A stretch of 53,017 bases of DNA from Thiobacillus sp. 65-1059 (GTDB lineage: Bacteria; Pseudomonadota; Gammaproteobacteria; Burkholderiales; Thiobacillaceae): positions 1-53,017 of the forward strand of contig MKUE01000116.1 of the NCBI GenBank assembly GCA_001897675.1. Direction: 5' to 3'. Shown here piece by piece: positions 33,315 through 42,421 of this stretch (positions within the stretch are counted from its first letter, which is position 1; every line of letters begins with the position of its first letter). Position numbers and translations under genes: made by a program. Below the pieces are notes generated by a model that saw only the letters and a program-made list of their open reading frames with translations, made no database searches and was not told the DNA's origin.

Positions 33315-34487
33315 ATGCAAAAAGAAGACGCCCTGGTCCTTGAACCAGCGGGAAATACCCTGGCCCCGCAGGACTCGCCTGCGATCCTCCGCGACCTCAC
33401 GGCCGAAGCCGGCGTTTCGATCAACGGCGACGCCCCTTGGGATATCCAGGTATTCGACGACGATGTCTACCGGCTCGTCCTGACGAAAGGCTCGCTCGGT
33501 TTCGGCGAGGCCTATATGGACGGGATGTGGGAATGCGACCGCCTGGACCAGCTGTTCCAGCGCCTGCTCAGCAGCCATGCCGAAGAAAAGATCGACAACT
33601 GGTCGCGGCTGCGCCTGCTGGGCGAAATCCTGCGCCACAGCCTGTTCAATCTCCAATCCAGCCAGCGCGCCTTCCAGGTGGGGGAGCAGCACTACGACAT
33701 CGGCAACGACGTGTTCGAGGCCATGCTCGACCCCAGCATGAGCTACTCCTGCGGCTATTGGCACAACGCAACCGGGCTGGCGGACGCGCAACAGAAAAAG
33801 CTCGACATGATCTGCCGCAAGCTGGAATTGCAGCCCGGCGAACGCCTGCTGGAAATCGGCTGCGGATGGGGCGGGCTGGCGCATTTCGCCGCGCAGCACT
33901 ACGGCGTCGAGGTGGTCGGCATCACCGTCTCGAAAGAGCAGCAGAAACTGGCCCGCAAGCGTTGCGCCGGCCTGCCGGTGGCGATCGAGCTGATGGACTA
34001 CCGGGATCTCGCTGAAAAATTCGACAAGGTCGTTTCGGTCGGCATGTTCGAACACGTCGGCCCGAAAAACTACGCGACCTATTTCGATACGGTCCATCGC
34101 GCGCTCAAGGATGACGGCCTGTTCCTGCTGCACACCATCGGCAACGCCGTCACCTCGCCTAAGACCGACGCGTGGATCGACAAATACATTTTCCCCAACG
34201 GCAAGCTGCCGTCGGCCAAAGAGATTGCGTCGGTCCTGGAACGCCGCTTCCTGATCGAGGATTGGCACAACTTCGGTCCGGACTACGACCGCACCCTGAT
34301 GGCCTGGTGGGACAACTTCGAGCAGGCCTGGCCCGGCCTGCAGGAAAAATACGGCGAACGTTTTTACCGCATGTGGAAATACTACCTGATGAGCTGTGCG
34401 GGCTTCTTCCGCTCACGCCAGGGACAGCTCTGGCAGCTGGTCCTGAGCAAGACGGAAAGGCAGCAGGTGTACCGCTCGGTACGCTGA
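33315..34487 (+). CDS. cfa: Cyclopropane-fatty-acyl-phospholipid synthase
   Basis: Methylenates double bonds of membrane lipid acyl chains with SAM, protecting against acid and stationary-phase stress. The 390 residues include the N-terminal domain, QHYDIGNDVFEAMLDPSMSYSCGYW (about 127-151, conserved Cys), the SAM motif LLEIGCGWGGLAHFAA (about 177-192), the VSVGMFEHVGPKNY segment and the C-terminal YYLMSCAGFFRSR. The start follows GTAGGGAGCCC. It stands alone downstream of an AT-rich regulatory region. Confidence 0.96.
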   Translation: MQKEDALVLEPAGNTLAPQDSPAILRDLTAEAGVSINGDAPWDIQVFDDDVYRLVLTKGSLGFGEAYMDGMWECDRLDQLFQRLLSSHAEEKIDNWSRLRLLGEILRHSLFNLQSSQRAFQVGEQHYDIGNDVFEAMLDPSMSYSCGYWHNATGLADAQQKKLDMICRKLELQPGERLLEIGCGWGGLAHFAAQHYGVEVVGITVSKEQQKLARKRCAGLPVAIELMDYRDLAEKFDKVVSVGMFEHVGPKNYATYFDTVHRALKDDGLFLLHTIGNAVTSPKTDAWIDKYIFPNGKLPSAKEIASVLERRFLIEDWHNFGPDYDRTLMAWWDNFEQAWPGLQEKYGERFYRMWKYYLMSCAGFFRSRQGQLWQLVLSKTERQQVYRSVR

Positions 34488-34589
34488 GGCGCAGGGGAAA
34501 ACAATGCGCCAGCGCGATCCGGCCCGGCGCAACCGCGACGCCTTCGAGCGGCGGCGCAACTCAATGCAGATCAAGAAAGGAGGGGGCGC

Positions 34590-34796
34590 GTGAAGCTTCC
34601 TACCCATTACCTCCGCCTCGCCGAGGGGCAGGCGCTCAATCAAGGCACCCCCTGGCTGGTGTACGGCAGTCTGACCAGGGATGAGACGTTCACCGCCATC
34701 GACGGGCGCAAGTATCCGGCGAGCATGGCTGTGCCGATCGGTCAGCCCAGTGACTCCGCCAGGGAGGCGGCCATGCAGGATACTTCCCCGAAATGA
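34590..34796 (+). CDS. Small hypothetical protein
   Basis: A 68-residue frame from GTG with an unusually good ribosome-binding site (AAAGGAGGGGG, 34576-34586). No domain recognised; there is a YGSLTRDETFTAIDGRKYPASM stretch that could form a small beta structure. No membrane segment. It follows cfa by 100 bp. Supported only by the RBS and position. Confidence 0.45.
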   Translation: MKLPTHYLRLAEGQALNQGTPWLVYGSLTRDETFTAIDGRKYPASMAVPIGQPSDSAREAAMQDTSPK

Positions 34797-34874
34797 CCGG
34801 CTAACGCGAAGCCGCGATGAACTCGCCCGGATACGTGGCGTGCGTCTGCGGACGCAGCGAATCGAGGCGTCGGG

Positions 34875-35666
34875 TCACAGGCCCAATTCAAGGTCGGTTG
34901 CGCTGTGCCGGTACTTGTCCTGCGGCGGCCATGGCCGGCCGCGCCAGTCGGGTTCGAACGTAAAGGACGACTGGCTGCGGCCAGGAAGCAACGCACCGTT
35001 GCCCGCCCCCTTGGCGTAGTCGTAGTAAAGCTTGACCACTTCTTCCCTGGCAACCTGTTGCGCAGCCGGATGCGCGACGCAGGCATCGATCCACTGGCGC
35101 ACGCGCGCGTATCGGTCATCGCCGGGAAGCTCGAAGCCTTCGTAATACTCCAGCAGCCAGAAACGCTGGAAAAACGGCGTGAACACGGTTTCCGCCCAGC
35201 CGAACTCCTCGAACAGAAACGGGCCGGCAAGCGCATGCTCCAGCAGAAAATCGTCCAGCTGCGCATACTGCTTCAGCATGCCTTCGCGGAGGGCTTCGCG
35301 GCGCGCGGGATCCTGATTCATCAGCCAGCCGTAGCCCTGGGAGAAAAAATCGCCGTCCATCCGCGTCAGCATGCCCTCCACCGCGCGCCGGTAAGGATCG
35401 CGCTGGGCAACCGGACGCTCCGGGTAAATATCCTCAAGGTACTGCAGAATCACCAGGCTTTCCTTGATGATGCGCCCGTCGGCGGTCTCCAGCACCGGCA
35501 GCGCCGTAGTGCCGCGGGTTTTTTGCAGCAGCCAGTCGGGCCGCGGGCGGGTGATGTCGATCGCCCGGAAGTCGACTTCGTCCCGGCGGCCTTTCAGCGT
35601 CAGCAGGATGTCCACTCGCTGGCAAAAAGGGCAGGCGGGGATGTGGTAGACGGTCGGACGGCTCAT
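34875..35666 (-). CDS. Glutathione S-transferase family protein
   Basis: A 263-residue cytosolic GST-type protein. The N-terminal thioredoxin fold has a redox motif CPFCQRV (about 9-15), the cis-Pro TTALPVLE (about 52-59) and the ESLVILQYLE glutathione-binding segment. A helical C-terminal domain follows. The CxxC pair is closer to glutaredoxin-like and omega/stringent-starvation-type GSTs than to classical ones. ATG 35666 is chosen because the thioredoxin fold begins directly after it. Substrate unknown. Confidence 0.87.
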   Translation of the reverse strand: MSRPTVYHIPACPFCQRVDILLTLKGRRDEVDFRAIDITRPRPDWLLQKTRGTTALPVLETADGRIIKESLVILQYLEDIYPERPVAQRDPYRRAVEGMLTRMDGDFFSQGYGWLMNQDPARREALREGMLKQYAQLDDFLLEHALAGPFLFEEFGWAETVFTPFFQRFWLLEYYEGFELPGDDRYARVRQWIDACVAHPAAQQVAREEVVKLYYDYAKGAGNGALLPGRSQSSFTFEPDWRGRPWPPQDKYRHSATDLELGL

Positions 35667-35920
35667 GGTTGCGGTGTGAGGAGAGGTTGGCCGGGGTTGG
35701 CTATATCGAATGCAATTTTGTGCCCGCATTGCCGGAATGCCGGATGGGCATTCCATCGACGGGCACCGCTGGCGAAACGATTCTACCCGGCGCCCAGCAC
35801 TTCAGCCAGGAATGGGCCGTCGTTCCCCGGCCCTGAAAATCCGTGGCCGTGGGGCGCCGGGGAAAAATATTCAGTACTGCCTATACTTTTCTTCAGGTCT
35901 GGATATTTTGCGGAGGGGGC

Positions 35921-36307
35921 ATGTCGAGAACATCCGAGCTGGTGAAACTGCCCGGCACTGTGGCCGCCGGCCTCTTTTCCCGAAAGGGCTTCCTGGAGGA
36001 GTTCGAGGGGGCGTTGAACCAGGCCGAAGCGGCAGAAATGGCGAACCTGTGCGCGGCCATTACGCTGACCATGGAAATGCAGGGCCGCCTGCTGGGCCGC
36101 CTGGCCGATCAATCGGGATGGGATGGCTGCTACGGCTGGGTGACGTGGGGGCCTGAAATGGCCATCGTCGCGATTCACGACAGCCTGTGCGTCGTGCGGG
36201 GAAGACAGGTCTCGTTCAATCAGATGGTCGGGGCCATGACGGCGTCGGCGGCTGCTGAACCAATCAAACCGGGCGGGGAAGGAGAGCCAAATGCCGATAT
36301 TGGATGA
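35921..36307 (+). CDS. DUF2173-family protein 1
   Basis: A 128-residue soluble protein: ELVKLPGTVAAGLFSRKGFLEEFEGAL at the start, then WDGCYGWVTWGPEMAIVAIHDSLCVV. Domain pattern fits DUF2173, small proteins with a probable roadblock/longin-type fold found mainly in sulfur- and iron-oxidising proteobacteria. GGAGGGGGC precedes the ATG. It overlaps the second DUF2173 gene by 17 nt. Molecular role unknown. Confidence 0.78.
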   Translation: MSRTSELVKLPGTVAAGLFSRKGFLEEFEGALNQAEAAEMANLCAAITLTMEMQGRLLGRLADQSGWDGCYGWVTWGPEMAIVAIHDSLCVVRGRQVSFNQMVGAMTASAAAEPIKPGGEGEPNADIG

Positions 36308-36623
36308 ATTGATGTCTTTGCCGGGGGTACATGGCGCGATCGAGTTTTCCTGCACGGGCGAACTGGGGCAAATGCGCGGCGATCTGGAGCGGGATTTTGC
36401 GGAGCTCGTTGCGCAGATGTGCGCCGCCAACATGGCGATCTACCGGATGCAGGCCACGGGGTGGACGAAATTGACGGGTCAGCAGGGGTTTCTGCCCGAA
36501 CGCGGTTTTGCCTTCATGACGCTGGATCACGTGGTGATGGGCATGAACGGCAATGCGATTCTGGCGCACGGCAAGGATTTCGATTACGACGCGGCTTACC
36601 GGCGCTTCAATGCCGCCGCCTGA
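36291..36623 (+). CDS. DUF2173-family protein 2
   Basis: 110 residues, MPILDELMSLPGVHGAIEFSCTGELGQ then AERGFAFMTLDHVVMGMNGNAILAHGKDFDYDAAYRRF-like end. The same plan as its neighbours (LPGV-A-x-F-x-x-x-G-x-L-x-x-x-x-G-x-L) with low identity, so an old duplication. The C-terminal segment, with the NGNAILAHG turn followed by an amphipathic helix, is characteristic. Overlaps gene 1 and is 27 nt from gene 3. Confidence 0.78.
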   Translation: MPILDELMSLPGVHGAIEFSCTGELGQMRGDLERDFAELVAQMCAANMAIYRMQATGWTKLTGQQGFLPERGFAFMTLDHVVMGMNGNAILAHGKDFDYDAAYRRFNAAA

Positions 36624-36650
36624 ACCCGGCGTCCGCAAAAGGAGAATGGC

Positions 36651-36989
36651 ATGTTGTCGGATTTGGAGAGCCTGTCGGTGCTCAAGGGGGTCGTCGCCGC
36701 GCTGCGTTTCCATGACGATGGGACGCTCGCAGAGGCGGCCGGCCATCTGGAACAGCTCGACCTGCAACTGGCGGCCGAGTTGTGTTACGCGAATGGCCGC
36801 ATCATGCACCATGGCAGCGATATGCTCATGACCCTTTCCGGAACCGGAGGCTGGCCGCCGCGGGGCTGGATGATGATGGGCGACGAACTGTCCGTTTGCG
36901 CAGTGGCGGAAGTGGCCTGTTTTGTCCGCAATCGCGAGGCGTCTTTCAACGAAGTGTTTCGCGGCCTGGCGGAAGCGTCCGGGACATAA
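36651..36989 (+). CDS. DUF2173-family protein 3
   Basis: 112 residues, MLSDLESLSVLKGVVAALRFHDDGTLAEAAGHLEQLD, then GWPPRGWMMMGDELSVCAVAEVACFVRNREASFNEVFRGL. Same fold plan as the two preceding genes. AAAGGAGAATGGC precedes the start. The three form one operon and might assemble as hetero-oligomers, as roadblock proteins do. Confidence 0.78.
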   Translation: MLSDLESLSVLKGVVAALRFHDDGTLAEAAGHLEQLDLQLAAELCYANGRIMHHGSDMLMTLSGTGGWPPRGWMMMGDELSVCAVAEVACFVRNREASFNEVFRGLAEASGT

Positions 36990-37001
36990 GCCGGCCGGCG
37001 C

Positions 37002-38138
37002 TTAGGCGGCCTGCGTTCGATTGCGGCCCAGCGCCTTGGACTTGTAAAGGGCCTGGTCCGCCCTGCTCAACAGGGCATCCACGGAGTCGTCCCCGTCCAG
37101 CCATTGCGAAATGCCGATGCTGACCGACCAGGCGATGGGCCGGCTTTGCCTGCCTGCTTCATGGAAGCGGTTCGCAACAAGCAAGGCCTGTTCAAGATCG
37201 GTGTCGGGGAGTATGGCCATGAATTCGTCCCCGCCGAAACGCGTGAGCTGGTCCGATCCCCTGAGCGAGGCTTTGGTCTTCTTCGAGAAGTCGACCAGGA
37301 TCCTGTCGCCCTCGAGATGGCCGTGCGTGTCGTTGATATCCTTGAAGTTGTCCAGATCAAAAAGCATGACCGACAGCTTGCCGCCATGGCGCGTGGCACG
37401 GGCGGTTTCCCGTTTGAGTTCTTCAATGGCCGCGTTCTTGTTGAGGCACTGGGTCAGGCCATCGTGGCGGCTGATGAATTCCAGGTCCTGCCGCAGCTTT
37501 TCGGAAGCGAGCATGATGCAACCGATCGTTCCGAGCGGAATCGTGATGGCAGGTATCGCGATATAGACAAGCTGCGCGGCCGAGGCGTCGAAAAGGCCGG
37601 CCGGCGGATCGAAGCCGAGGGCCAGGGCGCCCAGGCGCATGACTCTCGACCCGATCATGATGGCCAGCGAGAAGACCAGCACATGGCGCCCCAAGGTTCC
37701 GGGCAATGCCTTCAGGACACGGACCAGCTGGTCCACGATGACGACCAGCGTGAACAAAGCCTGGGTTGCAATGCGCACCCGGATATCGGGCTGAACGTAC
37801 GTGAACCAGGCAAACAGGGCGACGTGCGCAAACACGAACAGGAACAGCAGGGCGCGGTCGAATCTCGGCGGCGTTCCCGAAAACTTCCGGGTGCCGACGT
37901 TCATCGCCATGAGGGCGATCAAAAGCATCAGGTTGGGCAGCACGATGCTGAGCAGATCCGGGATGCGGTCTCGCGCGATGAAGAGCGGAAAGCACAGCGC
38001 GATGACGAGCGCGGCCACGCTCCATTCGCGCAAGCCGCGAATGGTTTTGGGATAGGTCCGCGCAATGACCAGCAGAATCCCGCTCATGGCCAGCGCCACG
38101 AAAAACGAAATGAATAAAACGATTGACGGCGGGTTCAT
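37002..38138 (-). CDS. Membrane-bound diguanylate cyclase
   Basis: A 378-residue protein with six N-terminal membrane helices (about 1-210) and a C-terminal GGDEF domain: HDGLTQCLNKNAAIEEL, MLFDLDNFKDINDTHGHLEGD, and RFGGDEFMAILPDTD. The RxxD inhibition site is present (RGSD). It therefore probably synthesises c-di-GMP in response to a membrane or periplasmic signal. It converges on the DUF2173 operon with 12 bp between stops. Confidence 0.93.
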   Translation of the reverse strand: MNPPSIVLFISFFVALAMSGILLVIARTYPKTIRGLREWSVAALVIALCFPLFIARDRIPDLLSIVLPNLMLLIALMAMNVGTRKFSGTPPRFDRALLFLFVFAHVALFAWFTYVQPDIRVRIATQALFTLVVIVDQLVRVLKALPGTLGRHVLVFSLAIMIGSRVMRLGALALGFDPPAGLFDASAAQLVYIAIPAITIPLGTIGCIMLASEKLRQDLEFISRHDGLTQCLNKNAAIEELKRETARATRHGGKLSVMLFDLDNFKDINDTHGHLEGDRILVDFSKKTKASLRGSDQLTRFGGDEFMAILPDTDLEQALLVANRFHEAGRQSRPIAWSVSIGISQWLDGDDSVDALLSRADQALYKSKALGRNRTQAA

Positions 38139-38392
38139 GTGCGATGGCTGCTTGTGTCCTGTTGTCCGGTTGCGGGGCGCAGTCTAGCGCGACGCGAAAT
38201 TTTTCTGTCTGTGAATCGCCAGGTTGCCGCGATTCCGGTCGGCGCCCTGCCGGGTTCGGGCATGCCCGCATCCGGCAGGGCGGGCCGTCGACGAGGTTCC
38301 GCTTGCGGCAGCGCGGTTGCAATAGGCAAATGATGCGAATGCAGGCGCCCGAGGGCGTGGGGGCGGAAGGGAAGCCGGGCCGGTTCAGCCGT

Positions 38393-39490
38393 TCATGGCC
38401 GCGCGATGCGGGACGGCAGCAGGCGCCGCATCGGGCGGCCCACCACGTCGCGAAAGCGCGGGCTGTGCAGGCAGATTCCGCCGGCCAGCCCCACCAGGCT
38501 TCCCAGAACCGTATCGAAAAATCTTGCCTGGATCAGGACGGTCGGCGACGCCTGCCCCAGCGTGGCGGCTTCCGCCAGCAGGATCGTCAGCGGAGTGATG
38601 AATATGGCAGCAAAGGCATAGTGCCGCACCACCGTCATCTCGACCACGAAGGTCAGCGCCATCATGGCGAGGGCGAGCCCCCATGGGTCCAGCGGCAGCA
38701 GAAACAGGCCCCAGGACAGCAGCAGGCCGATGCCGGTGCCCAGGATGCGCTGAAACTGCTTGTTCCAGACCGCGCGCAGCGAAACCCCCTGGATGACCGC
38801 CAGGCAACTCACCGGCACCCAATAGGCGTTCTCCAGCTGCAGCAGCTGCGCCAGGGCCAGCGAAATGCCGACGAACACGCCGATCACGACCGAGTCGAAC
38901 ACCACGAAATCGAAGCTGGCCGGCGGCAGGGGCGACACCGGCTTGGGGGCCTGCAGGCGCAGGGTCAGCAGGCTGTAGAAAAGCGCGATCAGGCAGGCCA
39001 GCAGGGAGCCCATGCTGAGCAGGCCCACCGCCTGCGGCACCTGCGCTGCCTCCAGCGGCGAATACGCCCCGATGGCCGCCGCCATGATGAAGAACAGGCT
39101 GCCCGGCATGCCGAGGGCGTAGAACCGACAAACCATCGTGACTAGGATGCTGGTGAAGACGAGCATCGGCATCATCAGCAACGGGGAAAACTGGCTGAGC
39201 ACCCCCAGCGTGTAGCACGCCGCCATGGCGAACGCGCACACCATGATCGTCAGCATGCGGTGATACAGCGGCGTTTGCGGCAGATACAGAAACGCCAGTC
39301 CGCCGAGCGACGAGATCAGGCCGTAGTCCAGGCGGTCGAAATAGGCGCCGGCCAGCAACGGCAGGCCCGCCGCCAGCGCTGCGGCGAACGGCATCTGCCA
39401 CAGCCGGTCGCTGGGATTGACGGTCGTCAGCTGACGCCACTCCGTGCGCAGCAGATTCTTCAGTTCAGCCCGTTTTCCGGTGTGCGCCAT
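38393..39490 (-). CDS. FUSC-family membrane protein
   Basis: A 365-residue protein with about ten hydrophobic segments in two sets of five and the FUSC/aromatic-acid exporter-like second half ENAYWVPVSCLAVIQGVSLRAVWNKQFQRILGTGIGLLLSW. The duplicated 'VWxxxxQRxxGTxxG' block is typical of YccS/AaeB-type proteins. It lacks the long soluble C-terminal domain of AaeB, so it is a short member. Substrate unknown. Confidence 0.85.
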   Translation of the reverse strand: MAHTGKRAELKNLLRTEWRQLTTVNPSDRLWQMPFAAALAAGLPLLAGAYFDRLDYGLISSLGGLAFLYLPQTPLYHRMLTIMVCAFAMAACYTLGVLSQFSPLLMMPMLVFTSILVTMVCRFYALGMPGSLFFIMAAAIGAYSPLEAAQVPQAVGLLSMGSLLACLIALFYSLLTLRLQAPKPVSPLPPASFDFVVFDSVVIGVFVGISLALAQLLQLENAYWVPVSCLAVIQGVSLRAVWNKQFQRILGTGIGLLLSWGLFLLPLDPWGLALAMMALTFVVEMTVVRHYAFAAIFITPLTILLAEAATLGQASPTVLIQARFFDTVLGSLVGLAGGICLHSPRFRDVVGRPMRRLLPSRIARP

Positions 39491-39562
39491 GGATGTTCAT
39501 CTTCTGATGGAAAACGGGGCCGGCCCGCACCCCGTCCGTTCCGTTTGTTCATGTCGGCGCCG

Positions 39563-39979
39563 TTATTCGGACGGCTTGCGGCAAAGCGGCCCGTCGACCG
39601 GATTTTCGAGGCCTTGCGCAATGGCGCTGGCGATCTCGTGGACTTCGCCGGGGGTGAAATGCTCGAGAAGGCGGCGCGCAATCGGCGGCGGAATGCGGAC
39701 GCTGCGGGTCGTGCCGTCCGCCAGCGTCACCGTGATGCCGGCAGCGTGGCGGCCGACCAGTTCCGCGTCCGCTTCGGCGCGCAGCATCTGTTCGTCCATG
39801 ATCGATTCGTACTCGGTCTCGACGGCCTCCTGCCGTTCGGCGGCCAGTCCGTCCGGCAGCTCGACGACAAAGCCCGCGATCGTGTCCGGCCGCGTCGTGC
39901 TTGCGATGCCGCGCCCCGCTGCGAACTTCACGAAGCGGTCGCGCAGCGCCGCGTCGAAAAACATGTATTCGAGGCCCAT
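39563..39979 (-). CDS. Hypothetical cytoplasmic protein
   Basis: A 138-residue acidic protein, MGLEYMFFDAALRDRFVKFA at the start, then TIAGFVVELPDGLAAERQEAVETEYESIMDEQ and VTLADGTTRSVRIPPPIARRLLEHFTPGEV. No known domain, membrane helix or signal peptide. Homologues that I recall in betaproteobacteria are unnamed. The ATG at 39979 follows GCGGGGG. Confidence 0.7.
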   Translation of the reverse strand: MGLEYMFFDAALRDRFVKFAAGRGIASTTRPDTIAGFVVELPDGLAAERQEAVETEYESIMDEQMLRAEADAELVGRHAAGITVTLADGTTRSVRIPPPIARRLLEHFTPGEVHEIASAIAQGLENPVDGPLCRKPSE

Positions 39980-40061
39980 CGGCAACCCCCGCTGCCCTGT
40001 TGCAAGGCAACGAGAATAAACGCCCGCGTCGCCGCGTGGCAAGCGGGCGCCGCGGCGCCTG

Positions 40062-40712
40062 CTATGCCGCGGCGCGCCGTGCCGTCATCAGGAACACCGG
40101 ATAGTCCCGCGCCGCGCCCGCGTTTTCCTTGGCGATGCTGAACACGGTCTGGAACTGCATGCCGGCAAAACCGGCCTGCGCGGCGCGCAGGCTCAGGTCG
40201 GCGCGGTCGAAGCCATGGTGCACGTCGACCGCCGGGCCGTGAAACGAGCCGTCTTCCCGGTCCAGGTCGGCGATGCACAGATAGCCGCCGGGCTGCAGCA
40301 GGTCGTGGAAGACGCGCAGGATGCGGTCGGTGTCCGGCACGTGGTGCAGCGTCATCGAGGTGACGATAAGGTCGAATTTTTGCGCCGGGGCAGGGTCGGC
40401 GAGTAGGTCCAGCTTCAGCGGCTTCATGTTGCCGGCACCCTGCGCGGCGATCTTTTCAGCCACCACGTCGAGCATGCCGCGCGAACTGTCCGCCAGCAGG
40501 ATCGCGCCGAGCTCATCCTTGAGCGGAAACGATAGCAGGCCGGTGCCGCAGCCATAGTCGAGGGCGCTCATGCGGCGATGCAGGGGCACGCTTTCCCGGA
40601 TGGCCTGGGCGATCTTTTGCCCGCGCTCCTGGAAGACCGGGTTTTCATCCCATTGGCGGGCCTTGTTGTCGAAATGTGCGGCGTCGAGCCTGATCGGTTG
40701 ATTGCTGTTCAT
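40062..40712 (-). CDS. Class I SAM-dependent methyltransferase
   Basis: A 216-residue methyltransferase: AHFDNKARQWDENP at the start, SAM motif I ALDYGCGTGLLSFPL (about 50-64), motif post-I LLADSSRGML, and TSMTLHHVPDTDRILRVFHDLLQPGGYLCIADLD. It belongs to the UbiE/methyltransferase-11 type. No substrate can be assigned from the neighbours. Confidence 0.88.
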   Translation of the reverse strand: MNSNQPIRLDAAHFDNKARQWDENPVFQERGQKIAQAIRESVPLHRRMSALDYGCGTGLLSFPLKDELGAILLADSSRGMLDVVAEKIAAQGAGNMKPLKLDLLADPAPAQKFDLIVTSMTLHHVPDTDRILRVFHDLLQPGGYLCIADLDREDGSFHGPAVDVHHGFDRADLSLRAAQAGFAGMQFQTVFSIAKENAGAARDYPVFLMTARRAAA

Positions 40713-40772
40713 GAGCGAATGATAAACGCGGATCCCGATATTTGCGCTCGCCGCGGCCTGCGGCGAGCGGGC

Positions 40773-41330
40773 TTAATCCCGTCCGGGAAGCATGCGCAGC
40801 AGCGTGTCGTCACGCTTGATGTAGTGATGATGCAAGGCGGCCACCACATGCAGGCCGATGAGGACATAGCCCATGGTGCCGACTGTTTCATGCAGCTGCT
40901 TGATCTGCTTTGCGAGAGCCTTGTTTTCGCCGATCAGCGCCGGCAGTTCCAGGCCGAAGAACGGCACCGGCTTGCCGGCGGCACTGAGCACCAGCCAGCC
41001 GGTCAGCGGCATGCCGATCATCAGCACATACAGCGCCAGATGCAGCAGCCTGGAAGACAGGCGTTGCAGTCCCGGCAGTCCCGGATGGATAGCGGGTGCC
41101 GGGCCGGACAGGCGTGCCGCCAGCCGCAGCCAGACCAGCGCGAACGCCAGCATGCCGAGCATGAAGTGCCAGGTCTTCAGCGCCTCGCGGGGGTCGCTGC
41201 CTTTTTCGAACAATTGCCGCAATTCGATGCTTCCGTACACGGCGACGAACAGCAGCAGCATCAGCCAGTGGAGGCCGATGGAAGGAGCGCGGTAGCGGCT
41301 TGCAGGGGACTTCCCGTTCGTGAGCATCAT
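40773..41330 (-). CDS. Cytochrome b561 (CybB-type) membrane protein, second copy
   Basis: 185 residues with four membrane helices and candidate heme ligands His21 (GLHWLML), His55 (TWHFMLG), His97 (LLHLALY) and His161 (GLHVVAAL). Same family as the 15742-16290 gene but a different paralogue, and not linked to YceI or MarR genes. ATG 41330 follows AAAGGGAAA. Electron transfer from quinol is likely. Confidence 0.9.
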   Translation of the reverse strand: MMLTNGKSPASRYRAPSIGLHWLMLLLFVAVYGSIELRQLFEKGSDPREALKTWHFMLGMLAFALVWLRLAARLSGPAPAIHPGLPGLQRLSSRLLHLALYVLMIGMPLTGWLVLSAAGKPVPFFGLELPALIGENKALAKQIKQLHETVGTMGYVLIGLHVVAALHHHYIKRDDTLLRMLPGRD

Positions 41331-41445
41331 TTTCCCTTTGCGTAAGATCGACAGGCGCAGCATTGCGCACGATGCTTAGGGATTCCTTAAGGGAAGGATG
41401 CGGCGAAGCCCGCGGTCGAGGCGGGTTGCCCGAAGACCTGCCCGC

Positions 41446-42336
41446 TCAAGCCGGGCAGTCGGGATCGACCCTGTCATGGAAGCGGGCGCGGAAGAGCAGC
41501 CGCTTTTGCGCCGCGTCGTCGCTGTCCACCAGCCTTTCCCGGGTATGCAGCACGTTGTTTGAAATCAGGCCCATTCCGGATTCCAGCCGGCCTTCGATGA
41601 CCTGCGCCGGCTCGCCCGAAATCAGCGACTCCAGCGCCTTCCTGGCGGCGGCGACGTCGGCGTCCCCAGACCAGGCCATGTCCGTTTTCCTGAAGGAAAA
41701 ACGGTGGCACAGATGGCCGTCGGCGCTGGTCCAGAAAACCTTCCCGCCCCGCTGCGGGTCGATCTCGCCGGTGGCGGGGTTGCGGTAATTGAAGCAGTCC
41801 CTGTTCATCAACACATCGAGGGCGCCGGGACAGGTGTCCCTCAGGTGGATGTAGAGCACTTCGTGGTCGAGGACCTTGTTGCTGCCGCCTTCGACCGCGG
41901 GGCGTTTGCACAGCAGGAACAGCGCCTGGATGGGCTTGCCCGATCCGTAATACGTGGCATCGGTGTGCCAGTTGCAGTGCCGCGTGGAGAACGGCACGGC
42001 CCGGTTCAGGATGCCCGAATCGGTCAGTTCGTCGGACTGCGCATGGCGCGCCGACTTGTCGGTGCGGCTGACGCCGAGCTGCCTGCCCAGGGCCAGCAGG
42101 GAAGCCATTTCCAGTTCGGCGGCCCCGGCCGTGTAAACGCACATGTTGGCCCGTTCCACCGTTTCCAGGATCCTGCTCTTCTCGGCAGCAGTCGGCGCGG
42201 TCATGTCGCCCAGTTCGACGACCAGCTCGGCGATATTCCCGGGATAGGCCGCCAGCTTCTCGTCGCGCCATCTCAGGTAGTCCTCGTCCGAGCCGAGGTC
42301 GAATCGGCGGGGGTATTTCAGGTTCCATCGTTTCAT
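41446..42336 (-). CDS. TauD/TfdA-family 2-oxoglutarate/Fe(II) dioxygenase
   Basis: A 296-residue protein. The metal-binding HxD is in CNWHTDATYYGSGKP (about 122-136), the distal His in NNVLHTRERLV (about 266-276), and RLLFRARFH contains the 2-oxoglutarate-binding Arg. Family members oxidise taurine, sulfonates, carnitine-like or secondary metabolite substrates; the substrate here is not predictable. It is a single gene on its strand, preceded by an AT-rich promoter region. Confidence 0.87.
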   Translation of the reverse strand: MKRWNLKYPRRFDLGSDEDYLRWRDEKLAAYPGNIAELVVELGDMTAPTAAEKSRILETVERANMCVYTAGAAELEMASLLALGRQLGVSRTDKSARHAQSDELTDSGILNRAVPFSTRHCNWHTDATYYGSGKPIQALFLLCKRPAVEGGSNKVLDHEVLYIHLRDTCPGALDVLMNRDCFNYRNPATGEIDPQRGGKVFWTSADGHLCHRFSFRKTDMAWSGDADVAAARKALESLISGEPAQVIEGRLESGMGLISNNVLHTRERLVDSDDAAQKRLLFRARFHDRVDPDCPA

Positions 42337-42421
42337 GAATCAGGCCGCGGCAAGCAGGGGATATCAGGAGCTCTATATCTTAAACATAAAACAAAAAACG
42401 GGGCCAGGATGAGCCCTCGGC

